This document shows, piece by piece, positions 1 through 5,112 of a DNA stretch of 6,520 nucleotides; the stretch's first letter is position 1; every line of letters begins with the position of its first letter. This DNA is from Microcaldota archaeon (lineage in GTDB: Archaea > Micrarchaeota > Micrarchaeia > Micrarchaeales > CABMGC01). A program made the translations under genes and the position numbers. Under the pieces are notes generated by a model. It saw nothing but the letters and a program-made list of their open reading frames with translations. It ran no database searches and was not told where the DNA came from. The stretch is taken from positions 1 to 6,520 of the forward strand of contig JAGWHN010000033.1 in the NCBI GenBank assembly GCA_028866785.1, given 5' to 3'.

Positions 1-44
1 ATGCTCTCTGCCTTCTCTTCGTAGGACTGGAACGGGGAATGCAT
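1..44 (-). CDS. N-terminal start of an unidentified leaderless gene, cut by the window edge
   Basis: Reading leftwards from an ATG at 44-42, the frame gives MHSPFQSYEEKAES and then leaves the window. The frame is too short to assign a function. It is called because a TATA box (TTTATAAA, 66-73) is centred about 25 bases upstream of the ATG. That would place the transcription start at or next to the start codon, as in a leaderless archaeal mRNA. There is no Shine-Dalgarno sequence between the box and the ATG, which agrees with this. The same spacing is seen at the neighbouring gene that starts at 672. Confidence 0.5.
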   Translation of the reverse strand, partial: MHSPFQSYEEKAES

Positions 45-65
45 ACTCAAACTTAGCCGTAATAA

Positions 66-73
66 TTTATAAA
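66..73 (-). promoter_or_regulatory. TATA box of the left-edge gene
   Basis: TTTATAAA lies about 25 bases ahead of the ATG at 44, the usual archaeal distance from box to transcription start. The leader would be zero or nearly zero long. The octamer is a palindrome, so direction is judged from the ATG on the minus strand. Confidence 0.55.
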
Positions 74-120
74 GATGCCCATAGCCTACCTGCTGAACGA
101 ATTCCACAGGCTGTCCGTTA

Positions 121-672
121 TCAATAAGGCGTAAATATTATCTTTGCACTTGCCATCTTCCTGAAAAACTCTCTGTCCGCGGTCTCATCGTGTGATTTGA
201 ACAGTAACCTATCCAACCCGGTCCATATCGAGTACCAGCTCACTATTGTGAAGACTATGCCAACAGTGTTGTCCCCCACCATTCCTAGATTTGCAAAGGA
301 AATCAGCAGTGCAGCTGCAAGGCCGACAATCAAGCCAAAGGCCATAAGTGCGATGGCAAACCTGTTCTTCCTTGAAAACTCCTCGTTTATCTTTCTATGC
401 TGCCTCTTGAAATGGTCCCTCAGCCGGTTCGTTATCAGCGCTTCGCTTGTCGCATCCCTGATTCTGCCCGGTATAAGGAAATGAAGCTCTATGCCAATTT
501 TCTTGTCCCTGGTCCTTTTTCTGGCCTCTACCAGGAAGTCTTCGGAAAGCGCCCGCTCGCTAAATGGTCTTGGGTCGAAATCGGAGAAGATGTCCTCGTA
601 TGCGTCAAGTATTATGCTTATCTCCGCCTTGTCAATTGCCTGCTTTATCTCAGCTTTCACAGGTACATCCAT
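121..672 (-). CDS. Small membrane protein with two transmembrane helices, conserved-hypothetical type
   Basis: The protein has 183 aa from the ATG at 672. Residues 1-104 are charged and hydrophilic (for example DFLVEARKRTRDKK and RLRDHFKRQHRKINEEFSRK) and probably cytosolic. Two hydrophobic segments follow at about 105-127 and 132-153, joined by a very short loop, and then a charged tail of about 30 residues. With so short a loop both ends should face the cytosol. I do not recognise a named family. The frame stays open upstream to 945, but that extension has low-quality composition and contains the promoter. A TATA box at 694-703 sits about 26 bases before the 672 ATG, so the mRNA is probably leaderless. 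The gene lies downstream of the acetyltransferase and radical SAM genes but has its own promoter, so a role with them is only possible. Confidence 0.75.
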   Translation of the reverse strand: MDVPVKAEIKQAIDKAEISIILDAYEDIFSDFDPRPFSERALSEDFLVEARKRTRDKKIGIELHFLIPGRIRDATSEALITNRLRDHFKRQHRKINEEFSRKNRFAIALMAFGLIVGLAAALLISFANLGMVGDNTVGIVFTIVSWYSIWTGLDRLLFKSHDETADREFFRKMASAKIIFTPY

Positions 673-693
673 GATGTGGATTGGGATTGGCAC

Positions 694-703
694 TTTATAA
701 ATA
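694..703 (-). promoter_or_regulatory. TATA box for the two-helix membrane protein
   Basis: On the minus strand this reads TATTTATAAA. Its centre is about 26 bases from the ATG at 672, which puts the predicted transcription start at the start codon. No Shine-Dalgarno sequence lies between, as expected for a leaderless transcript. Confidence 0.6.
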
Positions 704-968
704 CAGGCGTAATCCCACCAAACTCCTAACCTGCTGGGGATTGGGACCAGGAGGGAAACAATGAGCACAAAATAGAAATGGAGAGTCCGAACGCGTGGCC
801 TCAAACACCATGTATCCTCAGGGGTAATCTCGGGTAAATACTGGTAAATAGAATTACAGAGGTAAGAGAATAATGGAGTAGATGAAGGAGATTTAAAAAC
901 CAAGTCCCAAATGTAATTGGGTAAAAGTAATATCTGAGCCCGCACAAATGTCGCTACTATAAAGACAC
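704..968. other. Gene-free stretch between the acetyltransferase and the membrane protein gene
   Basis: I see no convincing gene here. The minus-strand frame through 673-945 is an open extension of the downstream gene; its translation is rich in aromatics and isolated hydrophobics, and the promoter interrupts it. The stretch holds a small inverted repeat at 906-921 (arms CCCAA and TTGGG) followed on the minus strand by TTTTT at 899-895, a possible weak terminator for the acetyltransferase. It also has a short direct repeat GGTAAATA near 853-870. Confidence 0.4.
895..921 (-). terminator. Possible weak terminator after the acetyltransferase gene
   Basis: On the minus strand, CCCAA (921-917), a 6-base loop and TTGGG (910-906) can form a short hairpin, with a run of five T at 899-895 shortly after. 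It lies about 50 bases beyond the GNAT stop codon. The stem is only 5 bp, so the T run, which can terminate archaeal transcription alone, may matter more. Confidence 0.25.
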
Positions 969-1388
969 TTAATCGCGCTGATATTTTTTAGGAATCCAAT
1001 ACAACCATTTATTTTTGATCGACTCCCTAAACCCTATTTTTTTGTAAAACTCTTGCGCCTCGTCAGTTGTAACAAAGACCACTTCTGCTCCCATCTCTTC
1101 ATACCACGAAATTGCCGTATTTACGAGCGCACTTCCGATGCCCTTATTTCTGTGCTCCTTAGACACAATGAGTTCCTCTATATATCCAGTCGGTGATTTT
1201 GCGTATGTGACAAAGGTTGCCAAGACAAATCCCACTGCCTCGCCTTGTTCTTTGGCTACAAAAACCCTACTCTCAAAACGAACAACATCCAAAGATTTAA
1301 TTGGATCTGCCTTCTTTTCAGGGTATAGCTCGTAATACAACCTAGTTAGGTCCTTATTATCCGATTCGTTTGCGGTAGAGATCTCCAT
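969..1388 (-). CDS. GNAT-family N-acetyltransferase
   Basis: The protein has 139 aa, the normal size for a single GNAT domain that transfers an acetyl group from acetyl-CoA to an amine. The acetyl-CoA pyrophosphate-binding motif is visible as RNKGIGSAL at residues 80-88, matching R/Q-x-x-G-x-G/A. It is preceded by the beta4 strand YIEELIVSKEHR (69-80), and the C-terminal EFYKKIGFRES matches the family's common 'FYxKxGF' motif. The substrate cannot be told from sequence: ribosomal protein, tRNA, small molecule or a peptide are all possible. The gene starts 48 bases after the radical SAM gene in the same direction, so it may be the last member of that operon. A weak TATA-like stretch (AAATTTAGT, about 1407-1415) could also give it a separate near-leaderless start. 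Confidence 0.9.
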   Translation of the reverse strand: MEISTANESDNKDLTRLYYELYPEKKADPIKSLDVVRFESRVFVAKEQGEAVGFVLATFVTYAKSPTGYIEELIVSKEHRNKGIGSALVNTAISWYEEMGAEVVFVTTDEAQEFYKKIGFRESIKNKWLYWIPKKYQRD

Positions 1389-1436
1389 AACAACACATGT
1401 ACTACTAAATTTGGTATGGTGAATTATTAACCTTCC

Positions 1437-2687
1437 TCATTCGGCCCTGCTTGCGTCCTTGAGCGGGCAGGACATATGCTCATCTTGCGATTTCCTAAGG
1501 AAAGTCGGGGCGTAGTTGCTGATTGGGCCGCCCCTGCAGATGTCAAAGTGCTCGCAAGCGCTGCACTGTGCGGGCGGGGAGGCTGTCCTAAATTGCTCGA
1601 CTGCTGGAGAACTGTTCCACATATAGCGCAAATCTTCCTTTAGGACATTGCCCATGGCCAGCTCCTTTGCGCCAAACTGGTACGATGAGGAGTAAACGGT
1701 TCCATCGTAATTTATGTAGACTGCGCTTCTTCCATCTACCGCCCCGTAAAAGAAATTTGCAAGCTCGCCTAGATTTCTATCAAACGCGAGGCTTTGGTCT
1801 GCGAGGAATGGGAAGTTAGTGACTACCCTAACCTTAACCCCATATTCTTTTCCCTTCTCTTCTGCCAGCTTGAACGCCCTTACGTATTCGCTAAAACCCA
1901 CTCCTATGTCTGGCTCTCCAGATCTTGCAAATCCAGATTTCATTGCATGGTACACTGAGATTGCCGTGACGCCCCCTGTTCTGCAAACGAAATCGACAGT
2001 CTCGGAGAGGTGGTTTATGTTTACCGAATTTGCCACTATGGAAATGTGCGGCGGATGGTCTATGCTGCGCAAGAACTCCAACGTCTTCAGGGAGAGGGCG
2101 AATCCTCCCTTCATGTTTGTTATCATGTCGTGCACCTCAGGTATGTGGGAATGAAAGGAGAAATTCAGCCTTACGTTCATATCAGTTAGCTTCCTGAATA
2201 GTGCCTTGTTTAGCACCGTCCCGTTCGTAGATACTGAGACGTTTATGCCGGCATCGCTTAGTTTCGACATCAAGTATTCAAGATCATTGTAGAGGAATGG
2301 CTCTCCCCCTAAAATTGATGCCTGGTAGACGCCGACATTCCTGAGCTGCACAGCGATTGCGTCTACAACTTCTTTTGGCATTCCAGTTGGCTTGTATGTA
2401 AGTACCTCCCCCATGTAGCAGAACTTGCACCTCTCGTTGCAGGTGACTGTTGGGTAGATCTCCACATAAGTTGGGCCTACCAGTATGTCATTGCGCTCTA
2501 CCACTGTCTGAATAAAGTCGATTTCCTCTGGTCTTACCTCCATTTTTCTTTCCCCCTCCTGCAAGACCACTTTTCCGTCCTTTAGATCGTTAACACCGCG
2601 TAGCACAAAGATCTGCCCTGCGTGCTTGTCGTATATAGTCATGCCGAAAGGCTCGTTCCTGGCCGCAAAGCGCATACTAGATACCAT
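1437..2687 (-). CDS. Radical SAM/SPASM enzyme with PqqD/MftB-like N-terminus, probable peptide maturase
   Basis: The protein has 416 aa from the ATG at 2687, which has GGTGA at 2697-2693 five bases ahead of it; TTG and GTG codons further up are less likely starts. Residues 1-70 begin RFAARNEPFGMTIYD, recalling the 'RxExFGxxxY' opening of PqqD/MftB-like peptide-recognition domains. The radical SAM core follows: C83-x3-C87-x2-C90 for the 4Fe-4S cluster that cleaves S-adenosylmethionine, GGEP at 127-130 and STNGT at 153-157. The C-terminus is SPASM-like, with C375-x2-C378-x5-C384 followed by RGG, and C407. The usual extra upstream SPASM cysteine is absent (the region reads YINYDGTVYSSS), so one auxiliary cluster seems more likely than two. 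Such enzymes modify ribosomal peptides in PQQ, mycofactocin and sactipeptide pathways. The 57-aa peptide gene just upstream is the proposed substrate. The domain assignment is firm; the substrate is inferred. Confidence 0.9.
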   Translation of the reverse strand: MVSSMRFAARNEPFGMTIYDKHAGQIFVLRGVNDLKDGKVVLQEGERKMEVRPEEIDFIQTVVERNDILVGPTYVEIYPTVTCNERCKFCYMGEVLTYKPTGMPKEVVDAIAVQLRNVGVYQASILGGEPFLYNDLEYLMSKLSDAGINVSVSTNGTVLNKALFRKLTDMNVRLNFSFHSHIPEVHDMITNMKGGFALSLKTLEFLRSIDHPPHISIVANSVNINHLSETVDFVCRTGGVTAISVYHAMKSGFARSGEPDIGVGFSEYVRAFKLAEEKGKEYGVKVRVVTNFPFLADQSLAFDRNLGELANFFYGAVDGRSAVYINYDGTVYSSSYQFGAKELAMGNVLKEDLRYMWNSSPAVEQFRTASPPAQCSACEHFDICRGGPISNYAPTFLRKSQDEHMSCPLKDASRAE

Positions 2688-2692
2688 GTAGG

Positions 2693-2697
2693 TCACC
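2693..2697 (-). promoter_or_regulatory. Ribosome binding site that fixes the radical SAM start
   Basis: GGTGA on the minus strand lies 5 bases before the ATG at 2687 and is complementary to the archaeal 16S 3' end (its CACCUCC part). It favours that ATG over the in-frame TTG at 2699, GTG at 2696 and the later ATG at 2675. Confidence 0.55.
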
Positions 2698-2700
2698 AAG

Positions 2701-2729
2701 TGAAAAGAAAAAAGAAAAACAAAAAAGGA
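2701..2729 (-). terminator. T-rich tract between the 57-aa peptide gene and the radical SAM gene
   Basis: On the minus strand, right after the peptide stop codon, there is an almost pure pyrimidine tract with T runs of 6, 5, 6 and 4 bases. Runs of five or more T on the non-template strand can terminate archaeal RNA polymerase. There is no TATA box between this tract and the radical SAM gene, so the enzyme must rely on read-through. Partial termination here would give more peptide mRNA than enzyme mRNA. Confidence 0.5.
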
Positions 2730-2903
2730 TCAGCAAGTGCCCTCCTTTTTCTCTTCGCCCGTAACTGTTTTAGGTCCCTTTCCCCAACCGTCACCTTTCT
2801 TCTCCCCAAACTCGTTTGAGCAAGGGACGATCGTCGCCACAAACTCCTTTCTCTGCTGACCAATAAGGTCGCTCTTGTTTTGATTTTTTTGTTTTTGTTC
2901 CAT
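2730..2903 (-). CDS. 57-aa Lys/Gly-rich peptide, candidate RiPP precursor
   Basis: This short frame begins at the ATG at 2903, four bases after a GGTGG ribosome binding site (2912-2908), and ends at TGA 2732-2730. The N-terminal part (MEQKQKNQNKSDLIGQQRKE) is polar, followed by FVATIVPCSNEF and a glycine/lysine-rich tail containing GDGWGKGP and ending in GTC. The two cysteines are C28 and the last residue, C57. No known domain is recognised. A short peptide of polar leader plus Gly-rich core directly ahead of a radical SAM/SPASM gene is the layout of a precursor and maturase. W40-G41-K42 has the aromatic-x-x spacing of three-residue cyclophane crosslinks, and the cysteines could take thioethers. 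Both chemistries are inference only. The preceding gene ends 20 bases before this start, so it belongs to the same operon. Confidence 0.65.
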   Translation of the reverse strand: MEQKQKNQNKSDLIGQQRKEFVATIVPCSNEFGEKKGDGWGKGPKTVTGEEKKEGTC

Positions 2904-2907
2904 TTTT

Positions 2908-2912
2908 CCACC
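2908..2912 (-). promoter_or_regulatory. Ribosome binding site of the 57-aa peptide gene
   Basis: GGTGG (within AAGGTGG) lies 4 bases before the ATG at 2903. It decides between this frame and a competing GTG-initiated frame beginning at 2911, because that GTG falls inside the binding site itself. Confidence 0.55.
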
Positions 2913-2923
2913 TTAATTCCGCA

Positions 2924-3079
2924 TCAATAATACTTCTTCAGCACAGCCTCACACTCAGCGAGTAGCGCCTGCAGCCTCTCATAATCGCTATTGGAAAGGA
3001 AGCTGAACAGCCTCTGCAATTTGAACTTGACACAGCCTATGTCCGTTAGCCTGCGCCTTGCATATGCGTAGTAGTTCAT
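2924..3079 (-). CDS. 51-aa helical protein, second of two tandem paralogues
   Basis: The start ATG (3079-3077) overlaps the stop of the 56-aa gene as ATGA, a sign of coupled translation. The protein opens with an aromatic, basic stretch (MNYYAYARRR) and then forms a probable pair of amphipathic helices ending in AECEAVLKKYY. Residues about 22-48 align without gaps to residues about 24-50 of the preceding protein: the shared pattern L..FL...D..RL..LL.E.EA.LK gives about 13 identities in 27 positions, so the two genes arose by tandem duplication. There is one cysteine at 16 and one at 43. No family is recognised. It could be a structural partner, perhaps a heterodimer with its neighbour, or a DNA- or peptide-binding helper; none of this is shown. 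Confidence 0.7.
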   Translation of the reverse strand: MNYYAYARRRLTDIGCVKFKLQRLFSFLSNSDYERLQALLAECEAVLKKYY

Positions 3080-3246
3080 GGGCGACCATCCTTGTTCCTC
3101 TTAAGTATCGCTTCCGCCTCCTCCAGCAGCTGCTTGAGCCTGTAGAAGTCGTTCCTCGGCAGGAAGTCATAGAGCTCAGGCAGCATCAGGTTCGTCTCAT
3201 GCACCTCGGCAAACATCTTCGCTGCGCGCTCTATCTGGTTTATCAT
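3076..3246 (-). CDS. 56-aa helical protein, first of two tandem paralogues
   Basis: The ATG at 3246 overlaps the TGA of the zinc-finger gene (ATGA) and the frame's own TGA overlaps the next ATG in the same way, so three genes are chained by overlaps. The protein is charged and predicted helical: MINQIERAAKMFAEVHETN, then a conserved block LYDFLPRNDFYRLKQLLEEA ending in an ILKRN tail. The block is shared with the following 51-aa protein. There are no cysteines and no membrane segment. I do not recognise the family. The chained overlaps, absence of gaps and codon-like composition argue that it is translated. Translation probably depends on ribosomes that have just finished the zinc-finger gene. 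Confidence 0.75.
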   Translation of the reverse strand: MINQIERAAKMFAEVHETNLMLPELYDFLPRNDFYRLKQLLEEAEAILKRNKDGRP

Positions 3247-3527
3247 CCAACCACCATCTCTCCCTGTTCAAGGCTGTTGCAGTACTGTATGTGCCAAAGG
3301 AAGTCTGCAGGATCTGGATAGGCCTCTCGGCAACCCCAGCAGACGTATAGCTTTTTTCCAAGCTGTGGTCTTCCGTGTCCCAGCATATTGAGCAGGCGAA
3401 GGTACAGTTTATGTGAAACAGAATGGGGGTGTGAGGTATGGGAACCCTGTATTTGGGGTTTCTTTAGGGAGTAAAGAAAAGTTGTATCGCCAGGCCTTGG
3501 GAAGGCGTTGGCTGTCTCGGTCCCCAT
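3243..3527 (-). CDS. 94-aa protein with one classical C2HC zinc finger, first gene of the operon
   Basis: Residues 63-83 form a textbook finger: C63-x2-C66-x3-Y70-x5-F76-x2-H79-x3-C83, the spacing of eukaryotic C2H2 fingers with Cys as last ligand. Single fingers of this kind are known in archaeal viruses and plasmids and in some cellular archaeal proteins, where they bind DNA or protein partners. Residues 1-57 are rich in His, Pro, Ser and Gly and have no recognisable domain. The start at 3527 is chosen because a TATA box lies about 31-39 bases upstream and GAGG lies just ahead of the ATG. The later in-frame Met48 has neither and would give a 47-aa protein. The gene ends in an ATGA overlap with the 56-aa gene. 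It may be the operon's regulator or a protein-interaction module. Confidence 0.7.
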   Translation of the reverse strand: MGTETANAFPRPGDTTFLYSLKKPQIQGSHTSHPHSVSHKLYLRLLNMLGHGRPQLGKKLYVCWGCREAYPDPADFLWHIQYCNSLEQGEMVVG

Positions 3528-3557
3528 ATTCCTCTAACGTATTATGAACGATTTATC

Positions 3558-3566
3558 ATATATATA
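3558..3566 (-). promoter_or_regulatory. TATA box of the leftward small-ORF / radical SAM operon
   Basis: TATATATAT lies 31 bases before the ATG at 3527 and predicts a leader of under about 10 bases. It is the only clear TATA box upstream of the chain of genes from 3527 down to 1437. Confidence 0.6.
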
Positions 3567-3601
3567 CTAACCAAGAATTTATGCTTCTTTTCGAATAAAA
3601 T

Positions 3602-3622
3602 ATCTTAAAGATTGAAATAATC
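3602..3622. promoter_or_regulatory. Possible operator between the divergent promoters
   Basis: ATCTTAAAGAT (3602-3612) is an inverted repeat with 5-base arms around a central A. It merges into a second one, GATT-5 bases-AATC (3610-3622). The pair sits roughly midway between the leftward TATA box (3558-3566) and the rightward one (3656-3664), a sensible place for the divergently encoded regulator to bind. The sequence is AT-rich, so chance is possible. Confidence 0.25.
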
Positions 3623-3655
3623 ACTTACTTTATGTATTTGATGACTAACATTAGC

Positions 3656-3664
3656 TTTTTATAT
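3656..3664 (+). promoter_or_regulatory. TATA box of the divergent regulator gene
   Basis: TTTTTATAT is about 50 bases before the ATG at 3712, predicting a short leader of about 25 bases. GGTG at 3704-3707 lies 4 bases before the ATG and can serve as ribosome binding site. Confidence 0.5.
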
Positions 3665-3711
3665 CCATATTCCAATAGACTAATGAGAAAAATAGTTAAT
3701 TATGGTGTTTT

Positions 3712-4806
3712 ATGGAGGATTCTGAGGTAGAAAATAGGATAATAACATTGCTTAGCATGGATTGCAGGATCAGTGTTGACAGAATGGCACCTTCCGTGGG
3801 GGTAACAAGGGATCAGGTATACGGAAGAACCAAGAAACTCATCGAAAAATACGATGTTAGGTTTGTTCCTCAGATAAACATCTCGAACTTGCAAAAGTAC
3901 GAATTTTTAGGAATTAGCTGGGGCAAATCGAAGCGGGAAATATTGAACAAAATCTCAGAGGATAATATAGAGATAGGTTTTGAGGAATACATTGCGCTAA
4001 TCGACTTTAAGGGAGGAGAGCCCAGCGATAAGGAAATACTTGACGCTCTGGGCGATTCCTACATACCCCAATATGTAGCAAGAATCTCAGGGCAGCACAA
4101 TCTGTTCATATATGCCATCGCAAGACACTCTTCAGACATCACGGAATTCATGTACAAATTCATGAACAAACTAGACCGATTCAACTCGATAGAGAGGCTG
4201 CAGTTCATCTATCCAAGTTTCGGCTTTTTCCCGATCAATAACAAGTTCATAGAGCAGATACAGATACAGCCAAGATACAAAAAATTGCTGCTTTTGCTGA
4301 ACTCTAACGCAAAAACGGAATTTTCCCGCTTGACCAAAGGGATGGGGGGAATTTCACCAGCAACCGTTGGGGTGCTTTATGTGAGATTAAAGGAAATAGG
4401 TCTACTTGAAAGGCCAACATTATATCTAGTAAAGCCAGAAGAGTTGATCATAAAGCTTTTTATATTTTCAATAGTCGACAGGCAGAAATTCAGTAAAAAC
4501 AGGGATAAATTTCTGCTTGATTTTGTCCAGGACAAGATTAAAAATTATATCTTCATGGCCACAATAAGAAACCCTGGCGGAGGTATCATTTTCGCGAGAT
4601 TCAAGACTCCTCTGGAAGTCGAAGAGTTTAAGAAAAGTTTTATCAATATAGATTTAGGGATAGAGCTATCCGAGTCCACTGTATTGCAAAATATATATGG
4701 CAACTTAGGCGTAAGAAATTTCCTGCCTGAAGAAACGACGCAGTACAAGGAATTGGAATCAAAAGGCTTAGTCGGAAAGGTAAATAAGTCAAAACTCAAA
4801 AAATAA
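3712..4806 (+). CDS. Transcription regulator with two winged helix-turn-helix regions (Lrp/AsnC-like)
   Basis: The protein has 364 aa. Residues about 5-55 (VENRIITLLSMDCRISVDRM, then VGVTRDQVYGRTKKLIEKY) form an Lrp/AsnC-type helix-turn-helix. A mixed alpha/beta region follows to about 170, with beta-rich pieces (IALIDFKG, YVARISGQHNLFIYAIARH) that resemble a RAM-like dimerisation or ligand-binding domain. A second helix-turn-helix-like region spans about 188-238 (YKKLLLLLNSNAKTEFSRLT, then SPATVGVLYVRLKEIGLLERP), and another alpha/beta region runs to about 335. The tail is basic (KVNKSKLKK). So the protein looks like two Lrp-like halves in one chain, about twice the length of a standard Lrp. 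It is transcribed away from the zinc-finger/radical SAM operon and shares 184 bases of intergenic DNA with it, so control of that operon, and of itself, is the simplest reading. It ends three bases from a small convergent frame. Confidence 0.8.
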   Translation: MEDSEVENRIITLLSMDCRISVDRMAPSVGVTRDQVYGRTKKLIEKYDVRFVPQINISNLQKYEFLGISWGKSKREILNKISEDNIEIGFEEYIALIDFKGGEPSDKEILDALGDSYIPQYVARISGQHNLFIYAIARHSSDITEFMYKFMNKLDRFNSIERLQFIYPSFGFFPINNKFIEQIQIQPRYKKLLLLLNSNAKTEFSRLTKGMGGISPATVGVLYVRLKEIGLLERPTLYLVKPEELIIKLFIFSIVDRQKFSKNRDKFLLDFVQDKIKNYIFMATIRNPGGGIIFARFKTPLEVEEFKKSFINIDLGIELSESTVLQNIYGNLGVRNFLPEETTQYKELESKGLVGKVNKSKLKK

Positions 4807-4809
4807 CTT

Positions 4810-4974
4810 TCATATCTTTGCCAGTAGATTGAGGAGTTTAGACTTGATCTTCAACTTTCCCTTGTAATCATCCCTAAACTTGGCATCAGAATTAATATAT
4901 GTTATCCTAGGGCATTTGCCTCCCGTCTCTGACATAATCATTGTTGTCTGGTGCTTATTATTTAAAATCTTCAT
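4810..4974 (-). CDS. Possible 54-aa orphan protein convergent to the regulator
   Basis: The frame runs from the ATG at 4974 to TGA at 4812-4810 and encodes a basic, soluble peptide (MKILNNKHQTTMIMSETGGK, later DDYKGKLKIKSKLLNLLAKI). A stop codon lies 7-9 bases upstream in frame, so this ATG is the only start. A good TATA box lies at 5015-5022, 41 bases ahead, but there is no GGTG-type ribosome binding site. No family is recognised. The gene is tail-to-tail with the regulator, with only three bases between the stops. It could be a real small gene, a remnant of the degraded region that follows, or a chance frame. Confidence 0.4.
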   Translation of the reverse strand: MKILNNKHQTTMIMSETGGKCPRITYINSDAKFRDDYKGKLKIKSKLLNLLAKI

Positions 4975-5014
4975 GGTCTCTCATCTGTCTACTTTTTATG
5001 ATTATAAATTCCTC

Positions 5015-5022
5015 TTTATAAA
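5015..5022 (-). promoter_or_regulatory. TATA-like box ahead of the 54-aa frame
   Basis: TTTATAAA is 41 bases before the ATG at 4974, predicting a leader of about 15-20 bases. The surrounding DNA is AT-rich and the octamer is a palindrome, so its direction is inferred from the frame. Confidence 0.35.
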
Positions 5023-5112
5023 CCTAATCTACTCTTTTGTACCTAATGGACAACAGTATTTTATTAACTTTGTCCTTAGAGTATTGATGTGGAAAAGGAT
5101 CGGAGTCGACAG

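Noticed and set aside
779..793. Possible attachment-site copy of the tRNA-Pro 3' end (GAGAGTCCGA against GGGAGTCCGA)
   Set aside because: The match is only about nine bases and does not extend into the T arm; chance is enough to explain it.
770..850. tRNA-like stretch on the minus strand with GTTCGGACTC
   Set aside because: No 5-bp T stem flanks the loop and no acceptor stem can be paired.
673..945. N-terminal extension of the two-helix membrane protein to a 274-aa frame
   Set aside because: A TATA box at 694-703 sits exactly where the leaderless start at 672 needs it, and the extension's composition is unlike a protein domain.
2693..2911. 72-aa minus-strand frame starting with GTG at 2911
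   Set aside because: Its GTG lies within the ribosome binding site of the 57-aa frame, it overlaps the radical SAM start, and its product is an Arg/Lys- and Phe-run-rich sequence typical of a shadow frame.
2988..3170. 60-aa minus-strand frame
   Set aside because: It overlaps both the 56-aa and 51-aa genes in another frame; those are joined by ATGA overlaps and are homologous to each other, which this frame cannot explain.
3058..3321. 87-aa plus-strand frame
   Set aside because: It lies antisense to three chained minus-strand genes and has no promoter or ribosome binding site of its own.
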